This document shows, in pieces, positions 26,651 through 35,591 of a DNA stretch of 64,000 nt. The notes beneath the pieces are model-generated. The model did not search any database. It worked only from the letters and a program-made list of their open reading frames with translations, and was not told the DNA's origin. A program made the position numbers and the translations under genes. Source of the DNA: Hymenobacter sp. J193 (GTDB lineage: Bacteria > Bacteroidota > Bacteroidia > Cytophagales > Hymenobacteraceae); assembly GCF_024700075.1 (NCBI RefSeq), contig NZ_JAJONE010000001.1, positions 4,177,001-4,241,000 of the forward strand. The letters are read 5' to 3'. Positions within the stretch are counted from its first letter, which is position 1; every line of letters begins with the position of its first letter.

Positions 26651-26869
26651 ATGAAACGACTAACCGACTTTATCGAGAAACAGAGCTTTGGTGTGTGTAA
26701 CACGCTGGGCCAGCGCCTGGGCTTTTCGACCAGCAGCGTGCGGCTCTCGTTCGTGTACGCTTCCTTTTTCACGTTCGGCTCACCCATTGTGCTCTACTTT
26801 GCGCTGGCGTTCTGGATGAACGTGCGCCGGGCCATGCGCCGACAGCGCAGCACCGTCTGGGATTTGTAA
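26651..26869 (+). CDS. small PspC-domain membrane protein
   Basis: 72 residues from ATG 26651 (a TTG five codons upstream is in frame). LTDFIEKQSFGVCNTLGQRLGFSTSSVRL, then a hydrophobic helix FVYASFFTFGSPIVLYFALAFWM, is the PspC pattern: a short amphipathic start, a G-x-x-LG-x-RLG motif and one membrane helix. PspC proteins sense envelope stress together with PspA/PspB in enterobacteria; in Bacteroidota the role is not clear. Its last 90 bases overlap the tail of the convergent glycosyltransferase gene. Confidence 0.75.
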   Translation: MKRLTDFIEKQSFGVCNTLGQRLGFSTSSVRLSFVYASFFTFGSPIVLYFALAFWMNVRRAMRRQRSTVWDL

Positions 26870-27907
26870 GTCCCGAAACGTCCGCACGCCTCGCCCAAAG
26901 TACGCCCACACCAGACTGCCCGCATACGTACCGGCCCGTTCCGCTACCCGCAGGTGCGGCCGGCCCAGCTGCCGCCGCTGCCGCCAGTAGGCGCGCTGCT
27001 GCCACACGTGCCAGTGGGCCCGCCCAATAGCCTGCGCATCGGCCCAGGCTCCCTGCGTGAGAAACCGCGCCGCCGCCACCCAGTCCAGCAACACCCGCGC
27101 CGCCACCGTGCCGAACAGCTCGGCCGGGGCGGCATTTTTGTATACCAGCGCCAGCCCGTTGCGAAAGTTGAGGTAGGTTTTGCGCGGGTTGGATTTCGGC
27201 AGCGTGCCGCCGCCCACGTGGAATACCGTGCTTTGCCCGCAGTACCACACGCCGTAGCCCGCGTTCTGGAGGCGCCAGCACAAGTCTATTTCCTCCATGT
27301 GAGCAAAAAATGCCGGCTCCAGCCCACCCAGCGCGTGCCAGGCCGAGGCCCGCACCAGCATACAGGCGCCCGTAGCCCAGGCCACCGGCCGGGAGTCGTC
27401 GTACTGGCCGTGGTCGGTTTCGAGGGTATCGAAGAGGCGCCCCCGGCAGAAGGGGTAGCCCAGCTGGTCGAGGTAGCCGCCGCCGGCCCCGGCGTACTCA
27501 AACGCTTCGGGCTGATTGAATGCACGGATTTTGGGCTGGCAGGCCGCAATGGTGGCGTCGCGCTCCAGCAGCTCCCGTAGCGGTAGCAGCCAGCCGGGCG
27601 TCACCTGCACGTCGGAGTTCAGCAGCACGTAGTAGCGAAAATCGAGCTGGCGCAGGGCGTGGTTATAACCTTCGCAAAAGCCCAGATTTTCGGCGTGCTG
27701 CAGCAGGCGTACGGCCGGGAAATGCTGTTGCAGCCAGGCTACGGAGTCATCCGTGGAGGCATTGTCGGCTACCACGATGGTGGCGCCATCGGCGTGCTCT
27801 ACCACGGCGGGCAGAAACTGCTGTAGCCAGTGGCGGCCGTTCCAGTTCAGAATAACTACCGCCACGTCGGCGCAGGGTCCGGCGGGCGGGAGGGGGCTAG
27901 AGGCCAA
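26780..27907 (-). CDS. family 2 glycosyltransferase
   Basis: About 375 residues. VAVVILNWNGRHWL and VVADNASTDDSVAWL give the nucleotide-sugar-binding GT-A fold; YYVLLNSDVQV holds the DxD-like metal site; GLEPAFFAHMEEIDLCWR is the acceptor/ED motif of rhamnosyl-type GT2 enzymes. It probably adds sugars to cell-surface polysaccharide. The first codon that is in frame is TTG at 27907, overlapping the ybaB stop by 11 bases; GTG at 27865 would begin exactly at the first strand. The C-terminal 25 residues (after TFRDL) look unlike the family and run into the convergent PspC gene, so the stop may have been lost or moved. Confidence 0.8.
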   Translation of the reverse strand: MASSPLPPAGPCADVAVVILNWNGRHWLQQFLPAVVEHADGATIVVADNASTDDSVAWLQQHFPAVRLLQHAENLGFCEGYNHALRQLDFRYYVLLNSDVQVTPGWLLPLRELLERDATIAACQPKIRAFNQPEAFEYAGAGGGYLDQLGYPFCRGRLFDTLETDHGQYDDSRPVAWATGACMLVRASAWHALGGLEPAFFAHMEEIDLCWRLQNAGYGVWYCGQSTVFHVGGGTLPKSNPRKTYLNFRNGLALVYKNAAPAELFGTVAARVLLDWVAAARFLTQGAWADAQAIGRAHWHVWQQRAYWRQRRQLGRPHLRVAERAGTYAGSLVWAYFGRGVRTFRDLQIPDGAALSAHGPAHVHPERQRKVEHNG

Positions 27908-28232
27908 GGCTGCCGAAGTCGAGGCCCGGAATGTTGGGCATCAGGCCGGAGGTTTTGCGCTTGAGCTCTTCCTTGGCCTGGTTGGCCACGTCATCCATTA
28001 CCTTGTTCACGGCGGCCACTACCAGGTCGGCCAGCATGTCGCGGTCGGGGCCGGAGAGCAGGCTTTCGTCGATGTCGAGCTTGAGCAGGCGGCGTTGCCC
28101 GTTGGCGGTGGCTTTCACCAGCCCGCCACCCGATTCGGCCGTGGCGGTCAGGAATTGCAACTCGTCCTGGGCCTGCTTCATCTTTTCCTGAAGCTCCTTT
28201 ACTTTGCCCATCATGCCCATCATGTCAAACAT
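27897..28232 (-). CDS. ybaB: YbaB/EbfC nucleoid-associated protein
   Basis: 111 residues, the usual size. MGKVKELQEKMKQAQDELQFL is the N-terminal helix, and the middle strand GGLVKATANGQRRLLKLDIDESLL is the family core, followed by DMLADLVVAAVNKVMDDV. YbaB is a small dimeric DNA-binding protein, often next to dnaX/recR; those genes are not here. It overlaps the glycosyltransferase start by a few bases, suggesting coupled translation. Confidence 0.88.
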   Translation of the reverse strand: MFDMMGMMGKVKELQEKMKQAQDELQFLTATAESGGGLVKATANGQRRLLKLDIDESLLSGPDRDMLADLVVAAVNKVMDDVANQAKEELKRKTSGLMPNIPGLDFGSLGL

Positions 28233-28320
28233 AGCGTCGTTGATTTAGTCGGTTGAAGTAGGGAAGAAGATGCGGTAGGCGGGTAGTTCGTTGCTTGAGG
28301 CACTACCTACGCGGCAGGGT

Positions 28321-28328
28321 CAAAAGTA
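28321..28328 (-). promoter_or_regulatory. -7 promoter element for ybaB
   Basis: TACTTTTG on the minus strand matches TAnnTTTG and lies about 90 bases upstream of the ybaB start, between it and the T9SS type B gene. Confidence 0.35.
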
Positions 28329-28347
28329 CGCACCCAAACGTTGGCGG

Positions 28348-30261
28348 TCAGCGCAGCAGCGTCACGGAGCCATTCTGCACGATAACGCGGCCGGTCTCAT
28401 CGGTGGCCTCAAACCGAAATACGTACACGCCGGGCACCGGGGCGGCCCCGTTCACGCGCCCATCCCAGGTCTCGCGGCGGCTGGTGCTGCGAAACACTTC
28501 CCGCCCGTTCCGGTCGCGCAGAATCAGCACGTAGTTGGTCAGAAACCGGCCTTTCACTTCCAGCACGTCGTTCAGCCCGTCGCCGTTTGGGGTGAAGGCC
28601 GTAGGCAGCACCAGCCGCAGCGGCCGCACCAGCGTGACGAGGTTGGAGTAGCTCACGGTCCCCGAGCCAGTTGTGGCCTCCAATCGGTAGCGCAGCACCT
28701 GCCGGTCGGCGGGTGGGGTCAGATCCAGGGTTTCGAGGCCGTTTACGGGCTGGGCGCGCAGCACCTGCCCATCGGCAGCCAGCAGCAGCAGGCGGTAGCG
28801 CGCCGTCGTGCGGCCAGCGTCCAGGGGCGTCCACTGCAGGGCTACTGCGCTTTGCCCGGCCGTTTCCTGCTCCCGGGCCGTGAGGATAACCGGACAGGCC
28901 GCAGCACTCGGGCCTGAGGTCTGCCCACAGCCATCCTGCAGCCGGGCCGTGTAGCAGGGTGGCAGCTCCGGCGAAATTGTCAGTGCGGAGTCCCGCAGTG
29001 TGCCCTGAGTTGTGCCAAGTACCACCGTGGCGTTATCCTGCTCCCGGCTGAACGTGGCCTGACTGCCGGCGGGCGCGGGTTCGGCCGTCAGCACCACGCG
29101 GTTGCGCAGGTCGAAGCTGGCCGTGAGGGTGGGCGTTGGTGGGGGCGGCCCGGTCACAGCGCGTACCCTAATTTCGCTGGAGGTAGCCGTGACCGGGCTG
29201 TTGACGGCCGTTATGCGGTAGGCGTACTCCGAGCCGCACACCACACTGGCATCGGTATAGGAGCGGGCTGACCCCGCCAGGCGCGCTACTACCTGTCCGT
29301 CGCGGCTTACCTCGAAGCTGACGGGGGAGTTGCCAATGGTCCAGCGCAGCTCGTTGCGGCCCGGCGCAGCCGCGGCCGTAAGCTGTACCGCGCAGCCCTC
29401 CGCCGACACGTACCGCGCGCCTACTGACTCGCAGGCGTCGGTGAGCCGCAGCCGGAAGCAACCGGTGGTAGGAGAAGTTAAGGTGTACGTGGAGCTGCTG
29501 CCAGGTACTTCGGCCACGCGCCGGTAGCCGCCGGGCTGGGTTGCATCGGCGGTTTCCAGCACGTACTGGTATTGGACCTGTAAGCCGCCGAAGGTGAATT
29601 GCAGGCCGTTATTCTGTGTCGTGAGGCTGAGGAGCTGCGGGGCTATGGGCGCGGGCAACGTGGGCAGAGGCTGCGAAGCCTCGGCACTGCACAGCCCCGC
29701 AGCGGCGTAGCTGCCGCGAACCCGCACGGTAGTGGCCCCGGCCGGTACCGCGTAGCTGGCCGTGGTGCCGGCCGCCACGGCCTGGGCTGGCCCACTGCCG
29801 ATCTGCACCGTGAACCGGTCGTAGGTTCGGTCCGTAATGGCCACCTGCACGCGGCCGGGGGCGCAGGATGTTACGCTGAAGGAGGGCGCGGGCGTGGCGT
29901 ACACCGTGAGCTGCCGGGAGAAGATGATGCCAGTGCCCGCGCTGGAATTGGTGTTCTGAGAAATGACCAGCAAACCCGGCGTGGCCGGCACCGTGCGCGT
30001 GGTGGTGGTATCCGCAAAGCCACTGCACAGCGTAGTAGATCCAAACTGATAATAAGTCTTCTTAGGGTCCAGCGGCCGGCCGCTACAGTCGCGCAGGCGG
30101 ATGCGCTGGCCGGCACACAGGGCCGTGACTTCCTGGCGCGTGGCCTCGTCAAACACCCGAAAGCAGGCCCCGGAACCAGGCGTATCCCGGCACTGCGCCT
30201 GAGCCTGCGACAGGGCCAGACCAAGCGTAAAAATCAACAGCAAAAAGGCCCGCAGCTTCAA
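28348..30261 (-). CDS. secreted protein with gliding-motility (CHU_C, T9SS type B) C-terminal domain
   Basis: 637 residues. Signal peptide (AFLLLIFTLGLALSQAQAQ), Ig/fibronectin-like beta modules (PAPSFSVTSCAPGRVQVAI; NELRWTIGNSPVSFEVSRDG) and a C-terminal domain beginning LVLPTAFTPNGDGLNDVLEV and ending GRVIVQNGSVTLLR. The FTPNGDGLND motif identifies the CHU_C family, used as a T9SS type B sorting signal. The protein is therefore expected on the surface or secreted. It stands alone in its transcription direction with a 250-base gap from hutH upstream; that gap shows no obvious feature. Confidence 0.88.
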   Translation of the reverse strand: MKLRAFLLLIFTLGLALSQAQAQCRDTPGSGACFRVFDEATRQEVTALCAGQRIRLRDCSGRPLDPKKTYYQFGSTTLCSGFADTTTTRTVPATPGLLVISQNTNSSAGTGIIFSRQLTVYATPAPSFSVTSCAPGRVQVAITDRTYDRFTVQIGSGPAQAVAAGTTASYAVPAGATTVRVRGSYAAAGLCSAEASQPLPTLPAPIAPQLLSLTTQNNGLQFTFGGLQVQYQYVLETADATQPGGYRRVAEVPGSSSTYTLTSPTTGCFRLRLTDACESVGARYVSAEGCAVQLTAAAAPGRNELRWTIGNSPVSFEVSRDGQVVARLAGSARSYTDASVVCGSEYAYRITAVNSPVTATSSEIRVRAVTGPPPPTPTLTASFDLRNRVVLTAEPAPAGSQATFSREQDNATVVLGTTQGTLRDSALTISPELPPCYTARLQDGCGQTSGPSAAACPVILTAREQETAGQSAVALQWTPLDAGRTTARYRLLLLAADGQVLRAQPVNGLETLDLTPPADRQVLRYRLEATTGSGTVSYSNLVTLVRPLRLVLPTAFTPNGDGLNDVLEVKGRFLTNYVLILRDRNGREVFRSTSRRETWDGRVNGAAPVPGVYVFRFEATDETGRVIVQNGSVTLLR

Positions 30262-30513
30262 GAATCGAAAGGTTGGTAATCCTGGGAGAAACTACAGAAC
30301 GGGGAAGACGGCAAAAAGCTTACGAACTGCCAGAAAAAAAGCCGGCCTGCATGGCTTGGTATATATGGAGCAGCGCAAGATGACCTTCTTAAATCTCGTT
30401 GCGAAGCAACAAGCTTCCATTGTAAGGTTAGCACGCTGCTCCGGCTTCGCTCAGTATAATTGGCTGGAATATTATGAATGCTTTGGCGCTGACAGGCTTC
30501 GTGCTGACTTCTG

Positions 30514-32007
30514 CTACGGCCACTCGTAGGTGCGCACGAAGGCGGCGGCGGCGTGCATATCGGGGTAGAGAATTCGGTCCTGGCTTACGAACGACACACG
30601 CTGGCGGAAATCGGCTACTACCTGTTCCAGTTGGGGAGAGGTGCGGGCCGGGCGGCGGAATTCCAGGGCCTGCACGGCGTTCATCAACTCGATACCCAGC
30701 ACCTGCTCGGTGTTCTGCACCACGCGCAGGGCTTTGGTAGCGGCGTTGGCACCCATGCTCACGTGGTCTTCCTGGCCGTTGCTGCTCACAATGCTGTCCA
30801 CCGACGCGGGCGTGCACAGCTGTTTGCTCTGGCTCACGATGCCGGCGGCCGTGTATTGCGGAATCATGAAACCGGAGTTGAGCCCCGGCTCGGCTACCAG
30901 AAACGGCGGCAGCCCGCGCTGCCCCGAAACTAGCTGATACGTGCGCCGCTCCGAAATCGAGCCCAGCTCGGCCACCGCAATAGCCATGAAGTCCAAGGCC
31001 AGCGCCAGCGGCTGCCCGTGGAAGTTGCCGCCCGACAGAATAGCGTCGTCCTCGGGAAAGATATTGGGGTTGTCCGTCACGGCATTTACTTCTGTTTCCA
31101 TCACCTGAGCCACGTAGGTTAACGCGTCGCGGGAGGCACCGTGCACCTGAGGCAGGCAGCGGAAGGAGTAAGGGTCCTGCACGGCTGTTTTGGGCTGATT
31201 CTGCAAATCACTGCCGGCCAGCAGTTCGCGCAGGTGGGCGGCCGCGGCCAGCTGCCCGGCGTGCGGCCGGATTTGGTGTAGGCGCTCATCGAATGGCTCA
31301 GGGCGGCCATCAAAGGCTTCCAGGGAAAGCGCCCCAATCACGTCGGCTGCGCGGCTGAGGCGCTGGGCGCGCAGGGTGCAGTGCACGCCGTAGGCCAGCA
31401 TAAACTGGGTGCCGTTCAGCAGGGCAAGGCCTTCCTTGGCTTCGAGGCGCAGGGGCTGCCAGCTGAACAGGTGCAGCACATCCGTAACGGCCAGGTTGTA
31501 GCCCTGGTACTGCACCTGGCCCAGGCCCAGCAGCGGCAAACACAGGTGCGCCAGCGGGGCCAGGTCGCCGCTGGCCCCGAGGGAGCCTTGCTGGTAGACC
31601 ACGGGCAGAATGTCGCGGTTGTAGAAGTCGAGCAGACGCTGCACCGTGCTTAGCTGCACCCCGCTGTGGCCGTAGCTCAGGCTGCGGGCCTTTAGCAGGA
31701 GCATCAGCTTCACCAGCTCCAGCGGCACGGTTTCGCCGGTTCCGCAGGCGTGCGACATCATCAGGTTCACTTGCAGCTGCTCGCGCTCGGCCGGGGCAAT
31801 GCTGGTGTTGCACAGTGCCCCAAACCCGGTATTGATGCCATACACGGGGGCGTCGGACTGCTCCAGTCGGTCGTGGAGGTAGCGGTGGCAAGCTTGTATG
31901 CGCTCCTGGGCGTCGGCGCTGAGCGTGACGGGGCTTTTCTCCGTTAGAATACGACCAAGGTCGGCCAGGGTGAGAAACTGGGTGGGCGAAATGGAATGGG
32001 TGGACAT
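30514..32007 (-). CDS. hutH: histidine ammonia-lyase
   Basis: 497 residues from ATG 32007; the frame stays open to 32070, but the chosen start puts the family N-terminus first and avoids overlap with the gene upstream. The enzyme converts histidine to urocanate and ammonia, the first step of histidine breakdown. GSLGASGDLAPLAH contains the Ala-Ser-Gly triad that cyclises into the MIO electrophile. YGINTGFGALCNTSI and GNFHGQPLALALDF are conserved active-site segments. Other hut genes are absent from the window. Confidence 0.92.
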   Translation of the reverse strand: MSTHSISPTQFLTLADLGRILTEKSPVTLSADAQERIQACHRYLHDRLEQSDAPVYGINTGFGALCNTSIAPAEREQLQVNLMMSHACGTGETVPLELVKLMLLLKARSLSYGHSGVQLSTVQRLLDFYNRDILPVVYQQGSLGASGDLAPLAHLCLPLLGLGQVQYQGYNLAVTDVLHLFSWQPLRLEAKEGLALLNGTQFMLAYGVHCTLRAQRLSRAADVIGALSLEAFDGRPEPFDERLHQIRPHAGQLAAAAHLRELLAGSDLQNQPKTAVQDPYSFRCLPQVHGASRDALTYVAQVMETEVNAVTDNPNIFPEDDAILSGGNFHGQPLALALDFMAIAVAELGSISERRTYQLVSGQRGLPPFLVAEPGLNSGFMIPQYTAAGIVSQSKQLCTPASVDSIVSSNGQEDHVSMGANAATKALRVVQNTEQVLGIELMNAVQALEFRRPARTSPQLEQVVADFRQRVSFVSQDRILYPDMHAAAAFVRTYEWP

Positions 32008-32063
32008 CGGGGAGAAATGGGTGGGGATGCAAGGGGCAGCAAAGTTCGCACATGGCGGGGCTT

Positions 32064-33383
32064 TTACCACAGGCCCCGCACCTGGAGCATGCGAGCCAGC
32101 GGGGTGCCAGGGCGCACCAGCGGGCGTAGCTCGCGGTAGGGAATCGTGGTTGTGTTGGCGCCATGTGCTACGTAAGCTGCTAGGGCATAGTCGCCGTACT
32201 CGGCTTGTAGGCCACCGGGCGTTAGGGTAAACGAATCAGGCATTGGTGGGACTTTCTTCCAGTGCCAGTTGTCGCCCTCGTTCATTTCAGGATAGTCTTG
32301 CCGAAGGTGCTTGGCCAGCAGCTTTAGCAGCGCCGGCTCGGTACCGGAGCGCAGCAGCTTATCTATTAGCAATTCCTTGCCGGTTCTCAGGTCCACTATG
32401 AAACCCTCAATGCTATGCTCAGGGTGGGCGCCGTAGTAGTAACTGTTGGTCCACATGCTGTAAGAAAACAGACTAAAATCGTTAAGCTTTACATTGAGCG
32501 ACTGGCTAACCTGCTGACAGGCTTCGCTCCGCAGCCACCGGCGTAATGAGTCGCGCCGGGCACCGGGTGGCGGTGCTTGCCAGCGGCCTAGACGTAACGA
32601 GTCAGCTCCCAGCAGGTGCAGGAAATCGGTGGAATAATACGTTTTCACGCTTTCCGACTCCTCGCACCAGTAACGGCGCTGGGCCGTAAGGCGCAGCAGC
32701 TCGTAGGGCGTGGCTTGGGAATAGTCTTCGTGCAGCTGTATGGTTTGCTGCTTTGAGTTATAAACCGCCCGGCGTTGGCCTTGCAGGTTGCGGCCCAGCG
32801 GCCAGTCGAACCGCCACTCCATGTGGGCTGTGTCAGCAGCAGATGCTTTATCGGGAGCTTCTTCGGCCAGCACCAACTGGGCGCCGTGCTGACGGCGGAA
32901 AAGCAGCCGGTGTTCGGCTGGCTGCCGGGCGTAACGGTAGTACCAGCTGCCGGCCAAGTACTCCCTGTAGGATTTGACTTGAAGATTGTCCTGAATCGAC
33001 AGATGCACTACAATAGCCTGCCCGTCCAGCGCACCGAGGTAGCGGCGGTAGGTGCGTGGTTGGGCCAGCGTGTCGTCTTCGAGCGGGGAGTAGGTAGCGA
33101 AGCGAATGGTCGTGTCGACCGGAATTTTCTGCAGTTCCTGCGGTAGCTCAGCTTCGGCAGCCGTTGCCAGTAAGGCAGTAGCTGAAATGGTATCTGCTGC
33201 CACCTTTTCGCCATTTTGAAGAGCCGTCGTTGTTAGGAGCTTGACTTCTGGGGCCGTTGCTACCGGCAGAACCGGCAGCGGCGCGGGCAGCAAGGACCTG
33301 CCTAACAGGTTAGCCGTAAGCAGGATCAGCAGCCCCGCTACGCTGGCCGGCCACCAGGTTTTCCGGTGCGGAGGTTGCCTCAT
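32064..33383 (-). CDS. membrane-anchored protein with DUF3298/RsiV-like C-terminal domain
   Basis: 439 residues. One N-terminal membrane helix (VAGLLILLTANLLGRSLL) is followed by a periplasmic region. The end, YYYGAHPEHSIEGFIVDLRT, then GKELLIDKLLRSGTEPALL and FTLTPGGLQAEYGDYALAAY, is the pattern of DUF3298 domains found in RsiV-type anti-sigma factors and other envelope proteins. No sigma factor lies next to it, so an anti-sigma role is not supported. Its ATG overlaps the hisS stop (ATGA), so it is probably translated with hisS. Confidence 0.65.
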   Translation of the reverse strand: MRQPPHRKTWWPASVAGLLILLTANLLGRSLLPAPLPVLPVATAPEVKLLTTTALQNGEKVAADTISATALLATAAEAELPQELQKIPVDTTIRFATYSPLEDDTLAQPRTYRRYLGALDGQAIVVHLSIQDNLQVKSYREYLAGSWYYRYARQPAEHRLLFRRQHGAQLVLAEEAPDKASAADTAHMEWRFDWPLGRNLQGQRRAVYNSKQQTIQLHEDYSQATPYELLRLTAQRRYWCEESESVKTYYSTDFLHLLGADSLRLGRWQAPPPGARRDSLRRWLRSEACQQVSQSLNVKLNDFSLFSYSMWTNSYYYGAHPEHSIEGFIVDLRTGKELLIDKLLRSGTEPALLKLLAKHLRQDYPEMNEGDNWHWKKVPPMPDSFTLTPGGLQAEYGDYALAAYVAHGANTTTIPYRELRPLVRPGTPLARMLQVRGLW

Positions 33384-34783
33384 GCCGTTAAGGCGGCCAC
33401 AATCTCACTCATAGGCAACAACCGCTCCTGACCGGTACTTAACTCTTTAAGCTTGAAATGACTGGCGGCACGCTCCTCGGGGCCTTGCAGCAGCACGTAG
33501 GGAATGCCCTTGGCGTCGGCGTACTTGAACTGCTTGCCCAGCTTGGCCTCATCGGGGTACAGCTCGCTGGGGATGCCGGCCTCGCGCAGCTGGCGCAGCA
33601 CGGGCAGCATCAGGCGGGCCGATTCGGCATCGAAGGAAGCCAGCAGGCAGCGCGTGGTAGTCGCCACGGCTTCGGGGAACAAATTCAGCTCATCCAGGCA
33701 GTCGTAGAGCCGGTCTACGCCGAAGGAGAAGCCCACGCCCGACACGCCCGGCAGCCCGAAGGCGCCCGTGAGGTTGTCGTAGCGGCCGCCGCCGCTCACG
33801 CTGCCCATGTTCACGTTGTTGATCTTGATTTCGAAGATGCAGCCGGTGTAATAGGAGAGGCCGCGGGCCAGCGTCGGGTCGAACTCAAGGTGGCCGAACT
33901 GTGTGAAGCCAAAATCCTGGAGAAGCTGCTGCACCTGCTGTAGCTCCTGCAGGCCTTTGTAGCTGCCATCGGTTTCGGTGGGCACGTTGGCGGCGGCAAA
34001 GGCGGTTTGCAGCTGACTTAGCTTCTCGCCAAAAGAGCCCTGCACCCCCAGCAGCCCGAACAGCCGCTCCACCGAAGCTTCCGAGAAGCCACGTTCCAGC
34101 AGCTCCCGCGTTACGCCGTCCTGCCCGATTTTGTCGAGCTTGTCGATGGCCGTGAACAAGTCCACTTCCGTGCCCTCGCCCCCCAGAGCCTGGTAGAACG
34201 CACCCAGCACGCGGCGGTGGTTGATCTTAATGGTGTGCTCCGTGAGGCCCAGCGTGTTCAGCACTTCCGACATCATCAGCACGATTTCGGCCTCGCAGAG
34301 CAGCGAGTCGGTGCCTACCACGTCGGCGTCGCACTGGTAAAATTCGCGGTAGCGGCCGCGCTGGGGACGGTCGGCGCGCCACACGGGCTGAATCTGGTAG
34401 CGCTTGAAGGGAAAGGTGAGCGTGCCCCGGTTCATCACCACGTAGCGGGCGAAGGGCACGGTGAGGTCGTAGCGCAGGCCTTTTTCGGCAATTTTGGGCA
34501 GCACTTTCTTGGAGCCAGCCTCCAGGTCTTCGGGCGTTACGGCCGCGTTTTTCTTGTTCAGGAAGTCGCCCGAGTTCAGCACTTTAAACAGCAGCTGGTC
34601 GCCCTCGTCGCCGTACTTGCCGGTGAGCACCGACAGGTTTTCCATGGTAGGCGTTTCGAGCGGGGCGTAGCCAAACTTCTCGAATACGCGGCGAATTACG
34701 CCAAAAATGTAGTTGCGGCGGGCCACCACGGCCGGGCCAAAGTCGCGGGTGCCTTGCGGAATGCTGGGTTTCTGAACGCTCAT
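33380..34783 (-). CDS. hisS: histidyl-tRNA synthetase
   Basis: 467 residues from ATG 34783, where MSVQKPSIPQGTRDFGP gives the class II N-terminus; the frame is open 15 codons further. Motif 2 (FKRYQIQPVWRADRPQRGRYREFYQCD), the HisA signature GLSYYTGCIFEI, and motif 3 (GVGFSFGVDRL) are present, as is a C-terminal anticodon-binding domain (TTRCLLASFDAESARL to the end). It charges tRNA-His. The four-base overlap with the following gene suggests an operon. Confidence 0.93.
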   Translation of the reverse strand: MSVQKPSIPQGTRDFGPAVVARRNYIFGVIRRVFEKFGYAPLETPTMENLSVLTGKYGDEGDQLLFKVLNSGDFLNKKNAAVTPEDLEAGSKKVLPKIAEKGLRYDLTVPFARYVVMNRGTLTFPFKRYQIQPVWRADRPQRGRYREFYQCDADVVGTDSLLCEAEIVLMMSEVLNTLGLTEHTIKINHRRVLGAFYQALGGEGTEVDLFTAIDKLDKIGQDGVTRELLERGFSEASVERLFGLLGVQGSFGEKLSQLQTAFAAANVPTETDGSYKGLQELQQVQQLLQDFGFTQFGHLEFDPTLARGLSYYTGCIFEIKINNVNMGSVSGGGRYDNLTGAFGLPGVSGVGFSFGVDRLYDCLDELNLFPEAVATTTRCLLASFDAESARLMLPVLRQLREAGIPSELYPDEAKLGKQFKYADAKGIPYVLLQGPEERAASHFKLKELSTGQERLLPMSEIVAALTA

Positions 34784-34860
34784 CGGATGCCAAAATGTGG
34801 CCGCGAAGGTACTCACACTTCCCGGCACTCGGGCAAGGCCTTTGGCGGGCTGGTGGGAAA

Positions 34861-35217
34861 CTACTGCGGCTTGCCCGTAGGGAGGAGCAGGCGGTGAGCA
34901 TCGAGCAGGGAAGGCACTACCAACGGTGCTTCTTCGGCCGGCAGCTGGGCAAAACGCGCCGCAGCCGCCTCGGGCAAATGGCAGAGCACCAGCTGGCGCT
35001 GCTGGCAGCGGAGCGTGAAGTCGTAGGCCAGCAACAGATCCACGGCATCCTCCGGCAGTTCCGTCAGCAGGCTGCAGTCCACGCAGATCAGGCGCTTCTC
35101 GCTCCGGCTGGCCCGATGCAGGCCCCGGGCCAGCTTGTGCTGGTCGTTGGGGTCGAAGTCAGGCGCTATAATCAGCAGGTAGCTGTCCGGCAATTGCTCG
35201 CGTTGCACATCCATCAT
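34861..35217 (-). CDS. STAS-like small protein
   Basis: 118 residues from ATG 35217 (35214 is equally possible). The frame is open for 50 further codons, but that part is AT-rich and non-coding in character. RLICVDCSLLTELPEDAVDLL followed by a second strand QRQLVLCHLP gives the alternating beta/alpha order of anti-sigma-factor antagonist (STAS) domains, although the phosphorylated Ser of SpoIIAA is not evident. It may be a regulatory or cytosolic adaptor. It is not in a clear operon with hisS, from which it is separated by 77 bases. Confidence 0.5.
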   Translation of the reverse strand: MMDVQREQLPDSYLLIIAPDFDPNDQHKLARGLHRASRSEKRLICVDCSLLTELPEDAVDLLLAYDFTLRCQQRQLVLCHLPEAAAARFAQLPAEEAPLVVPSLLDAHRLLLPTGKPQ

Positions 35218-35482
35218 GCTGACTATAACGCAGGGTAACAGGGAAAAGTGACAGTGAGCAGTAGTACGGTATGAGGATTTATTCGGTTTGAATATTACTG
35301 AAAAATGACATAACGATTTGACAACCAAGATTAAAAATGTGTTATTGAGGTTGCTGATAATTGACAAAATTTTATTCGGTGGGTAAAGTATATAATAGAA
35401 TTATGCAATTCTTAATAAATTTTGGCGGTCTTCGCACTTGGTTCTGAGTCTGCTCAGGACATGAAAACGCCTAAAACGCGCA
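35218..35482. other. AT-rich upstream region of the STAS-like gene
   Basis: About 260 bases, clearly more AT-rich than the flanks (35260-35420). Likely promoter DNA for the STAS-like gene on the minus strand; no exact consensus could be fixed. Confidence 0.35.
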
Positions 35483-35527
35483 CCGCCCGACTGGCTGCCT
35501 CCGGGCGGAGAGCAGTTCGTCGGGCGG
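35483..35527. other. strong stem-loop of unknown role
   Basis: CCGCCCGAC pairs with GTCGGGCGG, and inside that CTGC-CTCCG pairs with CGGAG-GCAG around a tiny loop, giving a nearly continuous hairpin. It has no T-run directly after it on either strand, so it may be a structured RNA element or protein site rather than a terminator. Confidence 0.45.
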
Positions 35528-35591
35528 GGTTGTTCGGGTGCATAGCTACCACCAGAACCAAAGGCGAAAGAGGCGGAAAGTAAGCGGAAGT

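Noticed and set aside
32064..33383. Anti-sigma factor call for the DUF3298-like protein
   Set aside because: No sigma factor neighbour and no cytosolic sigma-binding segment before the membrane helix.
35461..35580. Possible 40-codon Arg/Lys-rich gene on the plus strand
   Set aside because: It overlaps the strong stem-loop, has no clear promoter, and its Arg-rich product is what a GC-rich hairpin yields by chance.
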